NCBI RefSeq assembly: GCF_001698815.1
Contig: NZ_LGSI01000020.1
Location: 133,483-197,482 of the forward strand
Direction: 5' to 3'
DNA from: Pseudomonas syringae
Lineage (GTDB): Bacteria; Pseudomonadota; Gammaproteobacteria; Pseudomonadales; Pseudomonadaceae
Length of the DNA stretch: 64,000 nt
The translations under genes and the position numbers were made by a program. Below the pieces are notes generated by a model, which saw nothing but the letters and a program-made list of their open reading frames with translations, had not been told where the DNA came from and made no database searches. This document shows, piece by piece, positions 9,444 to 18,393 of the stretch (the stretch's first letter is position 1; each line of letters opens with the position of its first letter).

Positions 9444-9459
9444 TGGCCCGCTATCTGCA
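9444..9459 (+). promoter_or_regulatory. Candidate sigma54 promoter for the amiC-amiR side
   Basis: TGGCCCGCTATCTGCA keeps the GG and GC pairs ten bases apart and matches the sigma54 consensus except for C in place of A in the first half and C in place of T in the second. It would start transcription near 9470, leaving a leader of about 220 bases before the AmiC-like gene. It is weaker than the urtA promoter. The rest of the 9007-9693 gap shows no convincing gene on either strand. Confidence 0.45.
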
Positions 9460-9693
9460 TGAAGCTCGCATGACACCCTCGCAGGGTTCCTTGTCACACG
9501 CCCATCCTCGGCAAGTGTGGAAGGCCCCTCGCATGACTGGCCCCGACAGCGTTGTCGCGCCAGCCCCAGGCACAATCGGCCTGAGAGCAACCGTTGCACT
9601 ACACGGTGTTTCGCTCAGTTATTCTTTGCACTGACTTTCAGACCCCCAGCCTTGAGCGGGCGTCTCATCTCACGTTGAACAAGGTTTATAGGC

Positions 9694-10842
9694 ATGGCTG
9701 ACCAGTCGATCCGCATAGGCGGTCTGTTTTCCGACACCGGCGTCACCGCTGCTGCCGAGTGCTCAACAATGCGCGGCGCGCAATTCGCCATCCAGCAGAT
9801 CAACGCCGCGGGCGGCGTCAATGGCCGGCTTCTGGAGCTGATCACCCGCAACCCCGATTCGACGCCTGCGCTTTATGCCATGCACATCGAGTCACTGATC
9901 CGCGAGGAGCACCTGCGGTTCTTCTTCGGTTGCTACACCTCTGCCGCGCGCAAGGCCGCATTGCCCATCGTCGAGCGCTATGACGCGCTGCTGCTGTATC
10001 CGGTCTATTACGAAGGTTTCGAATATTCACGCAATATCATTTATACCGGCGCGACCCCAAACCATAACGCGTTGCCGCTGGGCAACTACATGCTGGATAA
10101 CTTCGGCAATCGCGTGTTGATGATCGGCTCGGAATACGTCTATCCCTACGAAACCAACCGCCTGATGAGCGACCTGCTGTACGAGCGCGGCGGCACCAAA
10201 CTGGGCGAATATTACCTGCCGCTGAAAAACGCCCGGCCGGAAGATTTCGCCAAGTTGATGGTCAAGGCCAAGGAGCTGAAGCCGTCGTTTATCTTCTCGA
10301 CGGTGGTCGGTGAAACCATGGGGCATCTGTATCAAGCCTACGCCGACGCGGGTTTTGACCCCGCAGTGATGCCAATTGCCAGCCTGACGACCAGCGAAAC
10401 AGATATCCAGCAAATGGGCGCTCATCTGGGCGCCGGGCACATCTCGGCGGCGACTTATTTCCAGTCGGTCGACACGCCGAACAATCGCCAATGCATCGCT
10501 CAGTACCGCGAGCTGTTCGGTCAGCATCAAGTCACCGACCGATGCTGGGAGGCCGCTTACTTTCAGGTCCATCTGTTGGCCAAGGCAATCGTGCGGGCTG
10601 GCAGCACCGAAGTGGAAGACGTATTGCAAGCCATGCGCGGCCTGGAATTCGAAGCACCTCAAGGGTGCATCCGGGTCGACGCGGACAACCACCACACCTA
10701 CCTGTTTTCGCGCATCGGCCGAGCCAACGCCGAGGGCCAGTTCGACATCCTTTACGAGAGCCAGAGCGCCCTCAAGCCCGACCCATATGCCATCGCGCCC
10801 AATTTCAATGATTGGTCCAGCTCTGCCGGGAGTCGACCATGA
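9694..10842 (+). CDS. AmiC-like cytosolic amide/urea sensor
   Basis: 382-residue protein with the type I periplasmic-binding fold but no signal peptide: it starts MADQSIRIGGLFSDTG. That is the hallmark of AmiC, which in Pseudomonas aeruginosa binds small amides in the cytosol and holds the antiterminator AmiR inactive. Blocks shared with UrtA include FGCYTSAARKAALP, PVYYEGFEYSRNIIYTGA and GEYYLPLKNARPEDF. The stop overlaps the next gene, an AmiR homologue, by four bases, which supports a sensor/antiterminator pair. The ligand (an amide, urea or formamide) cannot be decided from the sequence. A short-chain amide ABC binding protein is less likely because no export signal or transporter genes accompany it. 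Confidence 0.85.
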   Translation: MADQSIRIGGLFSDTGVTAAAECSTMRGAQFAIQQINAAGGVNGRLLELITRNPDSTPALYAMHIESLIREEHLRFFFGCYTSAARKAALPIVERYDALLLYPVYYEGFEYSRNIIYTGATPNHNALPLGNYMLDNFGNRVLMIGSEYVYPYETNRLMSDLLYERGGTKLGEYYLPLKNARPEDFAKLMVKAKELKPSFIFSTVVGETMGHLYQAYADAGFDPAVMPIASLTTSETDIQQMGAHLGAGHISAATYFQSVDTPNNRQCIAQYRELFGQHQVTDRCWEAAYFQVHLLAKAIVRAGSTEVEDVLQAMRGLEFEAPQGCIRVDADNHHTYLFSRIGRANAEGQFDILYESQSALKPDPYAIAPNFNDWSSSAGSRP

Positions 10843-11471
10843 CCTTGCGTGCCGCCAAAAAACGCCTGCGCAACGACAGCGGCAGCGGCATCAAGGATTT
10901 GCGCGATGTCAGTGTGCTGGTGATGCATCCGGATGACGAAGACGGCCGCAACCTGATCGAGCAGTTGCAACGCATCGGTTGTCAGGTGCGCGTGCAGTGG
11001 CCGATCCCGGAACGCCTGGCTATCGAGGCGGACGTGATCGTGTTGGCGGTGTCGCCGGAAAGCCTTTCGACCAATACACCGTGGCTGCTGCACGCCAGCA
11101 CGCCGCCAATCATTCCGGTGATTGCCTACGAGAACCCGATCATCGTCGAAGCGCTGGTACAGCTGAATGCCTGCTCGGTGATCCCGTCACCCGTGAAATC
11201 CTTCGGCCTGCTGACGGCGCTGGCGATTACCTTGAGCCAGTCGCGCAAGGCACGCGAGCGTGAGAAACACGTCAAGCGTCTGGAAGGGCGCATGGCGGTC
11301 ATGCGCACCGTGCAGCAGGCGAAAATCATCCTGATTGAAACCAAGGGCATGTCGGAAATCGACGCCTATAACGCTTTGCGTGATCAAGCCATGGCCAAGC
11401 GCGAACCTGTCGAGAAAATTGCCGAGGCCCTGGTCAAAGCCCATGAACTGTTTCAACGAGCCTGTTCCTGA
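10839..11471 (+). CDS. AmiR-like ANTAR transcription antiterminator
   Basis: 210-residue regulator. Residues 15-120 look like a degenerate receiver domain, followed by a coiled-coil stretch (SQSRKAREREKHVKRLEGRM) and a C-terminal ANTAR domain with VQQAKIILIETKGMSE and AYNALRDQAM. ANTAR proteins bind paired hexaloop hairpins in leader RNAs and prevent termination. The start at 10839 forms an ATGA overlap with the sensor gene. An in-frame ATG at 10812 lies inside that gene and is not preferred. Plausible targets here are the urtA leader and the hairpin-rich leader in front of the amidase gene. Confidence 0.88.
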   Translation: MTLRAAKKRLRNDSGSGIKDLRDVSVLVMHPDDEDGRNLIEQLQRIGCQVRVQWPIPERLAIEADVIVLAVSPESLSTNTPWLLHASTPPIIPVIAYENPIIVEALVQLNACSVIPSPVKSFGLLTALAITLSQSRKAREREKHVKRLEGRMAVMRTVQQAKIILIETKGMSEIDAYNALRDQAMAKREPVEKIAEALVKAHELFQRACS

Positions 11472-11685
11472 ACAGCCTTTGAGCATCAAGCCTTAGGCGG
11501 CTTGGTCCTCTTCTGCGTGGACGTTTGCCATACGCCCTTACCCGGCAGGTATGGAACACCGCGTGGCGACCGGCGTGGACAACGAAGTCCTCCGGAGCGA
11601 GCCGCAGCCTGTGCATCGAGCACGGCCGGTTCGAGTCAATGATCGCCCGATTCCGGGCAGTCCTTAACGTTATCTGGAGAACACC
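11472..11685 (+). promoter_or_regulatory. Hairpin-rich leader before the amidase gene
   Basis: The 214 bases between the antiterminator and amidase genes can fold into several helices: CAAGCC-TTAGGC-GGCTTG near 11487-11504 (a six-base loop with G at position 4), CCATAC/GTATGG near 11528-11554, and GCCCG-ATTC-CGGGC near 11645-11658. No T-rich tract follows the last helix, so a terminator is not clear. A GGAGA ribosome site precedes the amidase ATG. By analogy with the amiE leader this may be a second ANTAR target. Confidence 0.35.
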
Positions 11686-13221
11686 ATGTCCGTAAAACGC
11701 CCCAGCAAAGCCGACTTTCTGATCGCCGCTGAAGACCATGGCTACCATCTTTCCGATAGCCAGATGGAGTCCTTCCTCAATCTGGCCGACGAAACCCTGA
11801 ACTCTTACGAAGCCATCGACGCGCTGTATGCCGCCAACGTCGCGCAGCAACCGCCAAAGCGCGAATACAGCAAGGCGGCGGACGCCGACAATTTGCACGG
11901 CGCGTGGTACGTAAAAACGCATATCGCCGGTGCGGCGCAAGGCCCATTGGCTGGCAGGACGGTGGTGATCAAGGACAACGTCTCGGTGGCGGGCGTGCCT
12001 ATGGCCAACGGTTCGCTGAGTCTGGACGGCTACGTGCCGTCCGAGGATGCCACGGTGGTCAAGCGCCTGCTGGCAGCGGGCGCAACGGTGGTCGGCAAGT
12101 CGGTCTGTGAAGACCTGTGTTTCTCCGGCGCCAGTTTCACCTCAGCCAGCGGTCCGGTGAAAAATCCATGGGACCTGACGCGTAATGCCGGCGGTTCGTC
12201 CAGCGGCAGTGCGGTGTTGGTTGCGCTTGAAGAAGTCGATATGGCCATTGGCGGCGATCAGGGCGGCTCGATCCGCATGCCTTCGGCCTGGAGCGGAATT
12301 GTCGGCCACAAACCGACCTACGGCCTGGTGCCCTACACCGGCGCTTTCCCGATTGAACGGACCATTGATCACGTCGGCCCGATGGCTAATAACGTCCGCG
12401 ATGTAGCCGTGATGCTTGACGTCATCGCCGGTGCCGACGGTCTTGATTCACGGCAAAAAAATCCGCCTGCAATCAGCTGCGTTGCGTCCCTGGATGAAGG
12501 CGTGGCCGGCCTGAAAATCGGCTTGTTGCGTGAAGGTTTCGCCATTCCCGGCATGTCTGAACCGCAGGTTGATGCGCTGGTCAAGGCTGCCGTTGAGCAA
12601 CTGGAAAAACTCGGCGCCACCGTTGGTGAAGCCAGTGCCCCATGGCACTCAGGGGTTGCCATGGATCTGTGGAACGTGATTGCCACTGACGGTGCGGCCT
12701 ATCAGATGCTGCAAGGCAACGGCTATGGCATGAACGTCGATGGTTATTACGATCCGGACATCATGAGCTATTTCGGCGAGAAGCGTCGCGAACACGCCGA
12801 TGCACTGTCCAGCAGTGTGCGTGCCGTCGCGTTGACCGGTCACTACAGTCTGAAAAACCTGCATGGCGCCTACTATGCCAAAGCGCGGATGCTGGTGCCG
12901 GAATTGACCCGCCAGTATGACGAAGCGCTCAAAGAGTTCGACGTGCTGGTGATGCCGACCATGCCCTTTGTGGCAACCCCGCTTACCGCGCCGGATGCGC
13001 CTGTGGAAGAGTACGTCCACGGCGCCCTGAACATGCTTGCCAACACGGCACCGTTCGACCTGAGCGGACACCCGGCGACGTCGATTCCTGCCGGTCTGGC
13101 AGACGGCCTGCCGGTCGCGATGATGATTGTCGCACCGCGTTTCAAGGACGCCCTGGCGTTGCGAGTTGCGCAAGCCTACGAACAGGCCCGCGGCGCATTC
13201 CCTAAACCACCGCGCGCGTAA
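11686..13221 (+). CDS. Amidase (amidase-signature family)
   Basis: 511-residue enzyme that hydrolyses carboxamides to acid and ammonia using a Ser-cisSer-Lys triad. The lysine is in VIKDNVSVAG near residue 96, the GGSSSGSAV box near 170 and the nucleophile serine in GGDQGGSIRMPS near 195. The whole chain, including its N-terminal alpha-helical extension, closely resembles the enantioselective amidases of Rhodococcus that follow nitrile hydratase genes, but no nitrile hydratase is present here. It differs from AmiE of Pseudomonas aeruginosa, which is a nitrilase-fold enzyme, even though the regulators are AmiC/AmiR-like. Ammonia release fits the nitrogen context. Confidence 0.9.
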   Translation: MSVKRPSKADFLIAAEDHGYHLSDSQMESFLNLADETLNSYEAIDALYAANVAQQPPKREYSKAADADNLHGAWYVKTHIAGAAQGPLAGRTVVIKDNVSVAGVPMANGSLSLDGYVPSEDATVVKRLLAAGATVVGKSVCEDLCFSGASFTSASGPVKNPWDLTRNAGGSSSGSAVLVALEEVDMAIGGDQGGSIRMPSAWSGIVGHKPTYGLVPYTGAFPIERTIDHVGPMANNVRDVAVMLDVIAGADGLDSRQKNPPAISCVASLDEGVAGLKIGLLREGFAIPGMSEPQVDALVKAAVEQLEKLGATVGEASAPWHSGVAMDLWNVIATDGAAYQMLQGNGYGMNVDGYYDPDIMSYFGEKRREHADALSSSVRAVALTGHYSLKNLHGAYYAKARMLVPELTRQYDEALKEFDVLVMPTMPFVATPLTAPDAPVEEYVHGALNMLANTAPFDLSGHPATSIPAGLADGLPVAMMIVAPRFKDALALRVAQAYEQARGAFPKPPRA

Positions 13222-13294
13222 GCGAATACCCCGGACGTGGCGCTGGCGACAGGTTCGCTGGCGCTTGCGTCGACTCAGAATATAGGAGCCTTCC

Positions 13295-13876
13295 ATGCTG
13301 ATGACTCGAGCTACCCGCGTGGCCCTGTGCTGCGTACTGTCAGTGCTACCGATGTTTGCATTTGCCCATCCCGGACATGATGAATCAGGACTGCTGGCTG
13401 GCGTGGTTCATCCATTGAGCGGGATGGATCACCTGTTGGCGATGTTTGCGGTAGGCCTGTGGGCTGCGCAACAGCAGGCGAACGCTCGCTGGATGCTTCC
13501 TGCGGCGTTTGTCGGCTGCATGCTGCTGGGCGGATTACTGGGATTTAACGGCTTTGCGGTGGCGTATCTGGAAACCGGCATTGCGGCCTCGGTACTTGCC
13601 TTGGGTTTGCTGGTGGCAGTGGCTGCACGTCCGCCGCTGGCCGTGAGTATCGTGATCACCGGACTGTTCGGAGTGATCCATGGAATTGCCCATGGCCTGG
13701 AATTACCGGAGATGAGCAGCCCCATGGGATTTGCCGCAGGCTTTGTCATCGCGACATCCGCCTTGCACGCCGCCGGCTATGCCCTGTCGCGCTGGACTCC
13801 TGTCGCTGGCGTGCCAGTCATTCGCAGCATCGGCCTGGTTTCGGCTGGAGTTGGCGGTCTGTTACTGGCTGGATAA
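13295..13876 (+). CDS. HupE/UreJ family nickel permease
   Basis: 193-residue inner-membrane protein with an N-terminal signal-like segment (LCCVLSVLPMFAFAHPGHDE) and about six membrane spans. The motif HPLSGMDHLLAMFAVG near residue 40 and the later FGVIHGIAHG with histidines are the metal-transport signature of the HupE/UreJ family. It follows the amidase gene by 73 bases and is probably in the same operon. Supply of nickel for the urease encoded across the divergent gap is the obvious role. Confidence 0.87.
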   Translation: MLMTRATRVALCCVLSVLPMFAFAHPGHDESGLLAGVVHPLSGMDHLLAMFAVGLWAAQQQANARWMLPAAFVGCMLLGGLLGFNGFAVAYLETGIAASVLALGLLVAVAARPPLAVSIVITGLFGVIHGIAHGLELPEMSSPMGFAAGFVIATSALHAAGYALSRWTPVAGVPVIRSIGLVSAGVGGLLLAG

Positions 13877-13945
13877 ACGTGCGATGCGTTCTTGCGAACA
13901 CATGCAGGGACATGCGGCGCGACCGACGGGTGCTGCCAGGGAAGG

Positions 13946-14038
13946 CGTAACCTCAGGCTCGATATTCATTCGAGCGTGGTCAATGCTGGATTCAGGCCTA
14001 AGTTGTTCAATCAGAAACGACTCGCGCAGATAAATCTT
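13946..14038 (-). pseudogene. Possible cupin-like gene remnant
   Basis: About 30 codons on the minus strand read IYLRESFLIEQL and then IDHARMNIEPEVT, which resembles the first strand pair of small cupin proteins (FILEL...ARARVEPGVT). The following residues lose the expected histidine motif, and the reading frame continues without resemblance. It lies in the 13877-14295 stretch, which holds no intact gene. Assignment is tentative. Confidence 0.25.
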
Positions 14039-14062
14039 GGTCGTTGTTTCCTGCACCGCTTT

Positions 14063-14191
<129 letters not shown>

Positions 14192-14241
14192 TGAATAATA
14201 AAATTTTTTATTGAAAAAATCTGCATGAGGACTACTCTCTG

Positions 14242-14268
14242 TAAAACGATTTAGTAAAACGTTTTACT
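14242..14268. promoter_or_regulatory. Palindromic LacI-type operator before the TRAP operon
   Basis: AGTAAAACGTTTTACT at 14253-14268 is a perfect 16-base palindrome with the central CG usual for LacI/GalR sites. An imperfect copy, TAAAACGATTTA, precedes it at 14242-14253. It lies 28 bases upstream of the dctP ATG. The LacI-family protein encoded at 17336 is the likely ligand-responsive repressor. Confidence 0.7.
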
Positions 14269-14295
14269 CAAAATAAGAAAACCATCGAGAACATT

Positions 14296-15312
14296 ATGAA
14301 TCTGACCCGCCGTCGTTTCGTTCAGTCGGCAGCCCTGGGCGCTGCTGCTTTGTCTCTGCCAACCTTCAGCCGTGCTGCGACTCCCGTGTTGCGACTGTCT
14401 TCCACCATGCCGTCCGATCAGAACTCGGCGCATTTCCTGTTTTACCAACGCTTTGCCGAGAATCTCCAACAAGCCTTGGGCGACAAAGTGCGCATCGATT
14501 TTTTTGCCAATGGTCAGTTGGGCAAGGAAGCCGATGTGGTGCAGCAGGTGCGTCTGGGATCGATCGACATGATGGTCACCGGCAGCTCGATCTGGGCGAC
14601 GGCGTTGCCCGAACTGGCACTGCTCGACCTGGGTTTCCTGTTCGACAGCTATGCCCATGTGGCCAAGGCAGTGGATAACGGCGTCGGCGATATCTACAAC
14701 AAGTTGCTGCAGGAACGGACCGGTTGTTCGGTCATCGGCTGGGGCTCGCATTTCAGCGCGCGCAGTGTCTACACCAAGCCGCCGATCAAGGATCTGGCAG
14801 CCATGAAGAACGTCAAGTTGCGGGTGTTGCCGACTCAGGCGTTTATCGAAACGTTCAAGTTGCTGGGCGCAATTCCCACCCCGATTGCGTTCAACGAGGT
14901 TTATACCGCAGTGCAGACGGGCGTCGTGGAAGGCTTCGAACACGATGCCGCCAGCGTGCTCGCCAACAAACTCGATGAAGTCGTGCGCAATTGCTGGCAG
15001 ACCAATCACCTGTTCAGCCCGTGCATTGCAGTGATCGGCAAGCGTGGCCTGGCCAAGATTCCTGCTGACCTTCAACCCGTGTTTATCGCGGCTGCCCGGG
15101 ACGCCAGCATCCATCAGCGCGAAACCGCGAAAATCAAGGGCGTTGAAGCGGTCGCCGCCCTAGCCAAGGCGGGCATGACCTTTTTCCCGATGGCGGACAA
15201 CGAGCGAGACGCCACTCGGCAGCTGATGCGCGAAAAGCTCTGGGTACCGTTCACGCAGAGTAATCCTGTCACTGCCCCGGTGCTGGCTGCTATCGAAGCG
15301 TCACGGAGTTGA
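14296..15312 (+). CDS. TRAP transporter solute-binding protein (DctP family)
   Basis: 338-residue periplasmic binding protein with a twin-arginine-like signal (LTRRRFVQSAALGAAAL, cleavage after FSRA). The mature part has the DctP fold, with LPTQAFIETFKLLGA and TPIAFNEVYTAVQTGVVEGFE; the arginine in KLRVLP near residue 178 should bind the substrate carboxylate. It delivers an organic acid to the DctQM membrane protein encoded next. The substrate is unknown; the neighbouring dehydrogenase and amidohydrolase suggest a sugar-acid or lactone-derived carboxylate. Confidence 0.9.
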   Translation: MNLTRRRFVQSAALGAAALSLPTFSRAATPVLRLSSTMPSDQNSAHFLFYQRFAENLQQALGDKVRIDFFANGQLGKEADVVQQVRLGSIDMMVTGSSIWATALPELALLDLGFLFDSYAHVAKAVDNGVGDIYNKLLQERTGCSVIGWGSHFSARSVYTKPPIKDLAAMKNVKLRVLPTQAFIETFKLLGAIPTPIAFNEVYTAVQTGVVEGFEHDAASVLANKLDEVVRNCWQTNHLFSPCIAVIGKRGLAKIPADLQPVFIAAARDASIHQRETAKIKGVEAVAALAKAGMTFFPMADNERDATRQLMREKLWVPFTQSNPVTAPVLAAIEASRS

Positions 15313-15382
15313 TCGCGGCTCATTCAGGGTGCCGCGACTTCAATTGCGCAGCTATCGACAATAACAATCAGAGATACCCGTG

Positions 15383-17326
15383 ATGAACCCATCCTTGAGC
15401 GTAACCGTTGCCGCGGATCCACCTGGGCACGAAAGCCCGCTGGACGCTGCGGGCCTGCTCGCACCCACTCAGGAGTGGGGATTCAACAACCAGGCGGCCA
15501 GCGGTCGACTGCTCGCTACGCTGTGTACCTTCACCGAACGCCTGTGCGCTGTGGTGTTGGCCGTTGACGTGGCCGTGGTGTTCGCCTCGGTGATCCTGCG
15601 TTACTTCGTCCACCAGCCGGTGGATTGGGCGGAGGAGGTCGCACGCGGCCTGATGGTCATGCTGGTGTTCCTCGGCGGTGCCACGGTGCTCGCCCGAGGC
15701 AAGCACGTGCATGTCGATTTCTTTCGCGCCTTGTTACCGGCTGGCTGGCAGCAAGTGGCGCTGCAGATCGGCGGCTGGGCGGTCGCGGGAACAGCAGCGG
15801 GACTGGCTTTCTCTTCCTGGTTGCTGCTTGAGGACTCGGCCAATGTTTCGACGCCGATGGGGCTTCCGCAATGGCTGAATGTATTGCCGGTGTTCGTCGG
15901 CGCGCTGCTGATGACCGTCGTCGGCGTTGCCAATGCCATTAACGGCGCAACGCGCAGTACGTGGCTGAGCCTGCTGGGGTGCATCGTCGTCAGCGCCGCA
16001 GTCTGGGGCTGGAACACCCAGTTTGAAGCCTTCGCCTTGCAACCCTGGACGCTGCTGCTGTTGGGTTTCGTCGGTGGATTACTGGTCGGCGTGCCAATCG
16101 CCTTTGTCCTGGCCATGTGTGCGCTGCTGTATTTCATGGGCGACCCGTCGTTGCCGATGGTCATCTATTCCCAGCAAGTCATGGCGGGCATGGATCACTT
16201 CGTGTTGCTGGCCATTCCATTCTTCGTCCTGGCGGGCCTGGTGATGGAGGTCAACGGGATGTCCGCGCGCCTGATCGAGTTACTCGTCAGGGTATTTGGA
16301 CGCGTGCGCGGCTCGATGAACCTGATCACCATTCTGGCGACGGCGTTCTTTTCCGGCGTATCCGGCTCGAAGCTGGCGGATATCGCCGCTGTTGGCGGCA
16401 TCGTCGTCCCCGCCGTACGTCGCACGCGTCAGGATCCCAACGAAACCGCAGCCGTATTGGCGGCCTCCGGGGTGATGGCGGAAACCATTCCACCGTGCAT
16501 CAACATGATCATCATGGGCTTTGTCGCGAACATCTCGATTGGCGGGCTGTTCCTGGCCGGGATCGTGCCCGCTGTGGTGCTGGCCATGGGTTTGGCGACC
16601 CTGGCGGTGATCTTCGGGCGCAAGGTCGACCCCAATGAAGCGTTTCCTATGCGTACCCCGTTGCTACGGCTGATGGGCGGCGCATTGGTGGCGCTGATCA
16701 TGGTGGCGATGATCGGCAAGGGCGTGACATCCGGTGTTGCGACCTCCACTGAAGTGTCGGCGTTTGCCGTGGTCTACGCGTTGCTGGTCGGCGGCGTGAC
16801 CTTCCGCGAACTGACGCCTCGCGCAATTGCCGCGCTGTTCGTACGTTCGGCAGCGATGGCCGCCGGCATCCTGTTCATTATTGCCGCGGCGTCCAGCGTG
16901 GCGTTCGCGCTGACGATCCTGCAAATCCCGGCGATCATCTCCGATTTCATGCTCGCCCTGGCACATGACTATGGCCCGCTGGCGTTTCTCTTCGCGTCGG
17001 TCATCATCATGGTGGTCTTTGGTGCGGTGCTCGAAGGCGCGCCCGCGCTGATCATTTTCGGCCCGTTGTTGGTGCCGATTGCGGTTCAGGTTGGTATTCA
17101 TCCGTTGCACTTCGGTACCGTGTCAGTGATTGCCATGGGCCTGGGACTGTTTTCACCGCCTTTTGGCCTGGGATTGTTCGCCACCTGCGCGATGACCGGC
17201 ACCAAGGTCGAAGACGTGTCGCGGCGCATGCTCAAGTACTTGCTGCTGTTGGCGATGATGTTGGTTCTGATTGTTCTGGTGCCCTCGATTTCGTTGTGGC
17301 TGCCACGCACTTTTAATATGGGTTAA
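15383..17326 (+). CDS. Fused TRAP transporter membrane protein DctQ-DctM
   Basis: 647-residue inner-membrane protein. Residues about 45-200 form the small four-span DctQ part (YFVHQPVDWAEEVARGLMVM), and from about 225 on follows the large DctM part with some twelve spans (GVSGSKLADIAAVGGI, EGAPALIIFGPLLVPIA). In many TRAP systems these are two genes; here they are one chain, as in SiaQM. The first 40 residues are hydrophilic and of unknown role. The ATG at 15383 is preferred over the adjacent GTG at 15380. Confidence 0.9.
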   Translation: MNPSLSVTVAADPPGHESPLDAAGLLAPTQEWGFNNQAASGRLLATLCTFTERLCAVVLAVDVAVVFASVILRYFVHQPVDWAEEVARGLMVMLVFLGGATVLARGKHVHVDFFRALLPAGWQQVALQIGGWAVAGTAAGLAFSSWLLLEDSANVSTPMGLPQWLNVLPVFVGALLMTVVGVANAINGATRSTWLSLLGCIVVSAAVWGWNTQFEAFALQPWTLLLLGFVGGLLVGVPIAFVLAMCALLYFMGDPSLPMVIYSQQVMAGMDHFVLLAIPFFVLAGLVMEVNGMSARLIELLVRVFGRVRGSMNLITILATAFFSGVSGSKLADIAAVGGIVVPAVRRTRQDPNETAAVLAASGVMAETIPPCINMIIMGFVANISIGGLFLAGIVPAVVLAMGLATLAVIFGRKVDPNEAFPMRTPLLRLMGGALVALIMVAMIGKGVTSGVATSTEVSAFAVVYALLVGGVTFRELTPRAIAALFVRSAAMAAGILFIIAAASSVAFALTILQIPAIISDFMLALAHDYGPLAFLFASVIIMVVFGAVLEGAPALIIFGPLLVPIAVQVGIHPLHFGTVSVIAMGLGLFSPPFGLGLFATCAMTGTKVEDVSRRMLKYLLLLAMMLVLIVLVPSISLWLPRTFNMG

Positions 17327-17335
17327 GGCAAAAAG

Positions 17336-18379
17336 ATGGCAACGATTCACGATGTAGCAGCCCTGGCAGGCGTATCGGTCAGTTCAGTGTCCAACGTCCT
17401 GAGCGGCCGAACCGACAAGCTGGGCGCAGAGACCTATCGCCGAGTGGAGGAGGCGATCAGCCAACTGAATTATCGGCCCAACCGCGCGGCGCGGCAGCTC
17501 AAGACCGGACATACACCGATGCTTGGCCTGCTGGTTCCGTCGACTGCCAACCCCATGTACGGGCAACTGGCCCTGAAAATCGAAGCCGCAGCGCAGGAGC
17601 GTTACGGGTATCGCCTGTTGTTGGCCAATACCCATCGTGACAAGCAGCACGAAGCACGGATGTTCGAAGATTTGCTTTCGTTTGGCGTGCAGTCGGTGAT
17701 TGTGGTCTCGTCGATGGATGACGAGCGCCACCTTGAAGATGCGGTGTCGCGCGGGCTGGCGGTGGTCAGCTATGACCGCAGCATTGACCTGGCCGAGCAT
17801 TCCCAGGTTGATCACATGTCGCCGGATAATTTTCAGGCCGGTTACGTCGCCGCAGATCATTTGATCGCTCATGGGCATTCGCGCCTGGCATTTCTGGTTC
17901 CAAGCGGTAAAACCGTGAGTCGCTCCAACAAAATTGCCGGTTTTTTCAAACGAGTCGCTGAGGCTGGATTGCAGGACAGCAGCGAAGTGGTCGAAGGCCA
18001 GGTGGCCGAGATCTTCGGCGATTCCGAGCTGGCCAGCCTGGGCTTTGCCATGGCCAGCCAGATCAAAGCCATGCGCCCGATGCCCACCGGCATTGTCACG
18101 GTCAACGACTTGCTCGCCATCGGTCTCATGTCTGGCTTGCATCAGGCCGGCCTGCGCGTGCCTCAGGATATTTCGGTGGTGGGCATGGACGGCTTGTCTA
18201 TCGCGGCGTTCACCAACCCCGGCCTGACCTCGGTAGCAATGCCGCTCGATGCGATGGCTGATGCCATGGTGCAACGCGTGGTGGCGCGCTCCCGGCAGAT
18301 GGAGCAAACCCCGGTCAACCTGATTTTCCAACCCGACCTGGTGTGCCGGCAGTCGGTAGCCGCTCCGGCAAATTCGTAA
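17336..18379 (+). CDS. LacI-family transcriptional repressor
   Basis: 347-residue regulator with an N-terminal LacI helix-turn-helix (TIHDVAALAGVSVSSVSNVLSGR, residues 3-25), a hinge helix (RPNRAARQLKTG) and a periplasmic-binding-like effector domain. It lies nine bases after the TRAP membrane gene within the operon, so it probably controls its own operon through the palindrome at 14253. The effector is likely the transported acid or a product of it. Confidence 0.9.
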   Translation: MATIHDVAALAGVSVSSVSNVLSGRTDKLGAETYRRVEEAISQLNYRPNRAARQLKTGHTPMLGLLVPSTANPMYGQLALKIEAAAQERYGYRLLLANTHRDKQHEARMFEDLLSFGVQSVIVVSSMDDERHLEDAVSRGLAVVSYDRSIDLAEHSQVDHMSPDNFQAGYVAADHLIAHGHSRLAFLVPSGKTVSRSNKIAGFFKRVAEAGLQDSSEVVEGQVAEIFGDSELASLGFAMASQIKAMRPMPTGIVTVNDLLAIGLMSGLHQAGLRVPQDISVVGMDGLSIAAFTNPGLTSVAMPLDAMADAMVQRVVARSRQMEQTPVNLIFQPDLVCRQSVAAPANS

Positions 18380-18393
18380 AGGGACTGAATGAC

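Noticed and set aside
9075..9473. 132-codon ORF in the urtA/amiC gap
   Set aside because: Cysteine-rich, without similarity to known proteins; it runs across the urtA leader and promoter on the opposite strand.
14195..14222. AT-rich inverted repeat near AAAATTTTTTAT as a terminator
   Set aside because: The helix is short and all A/T, and no expressed gene ends just before it.
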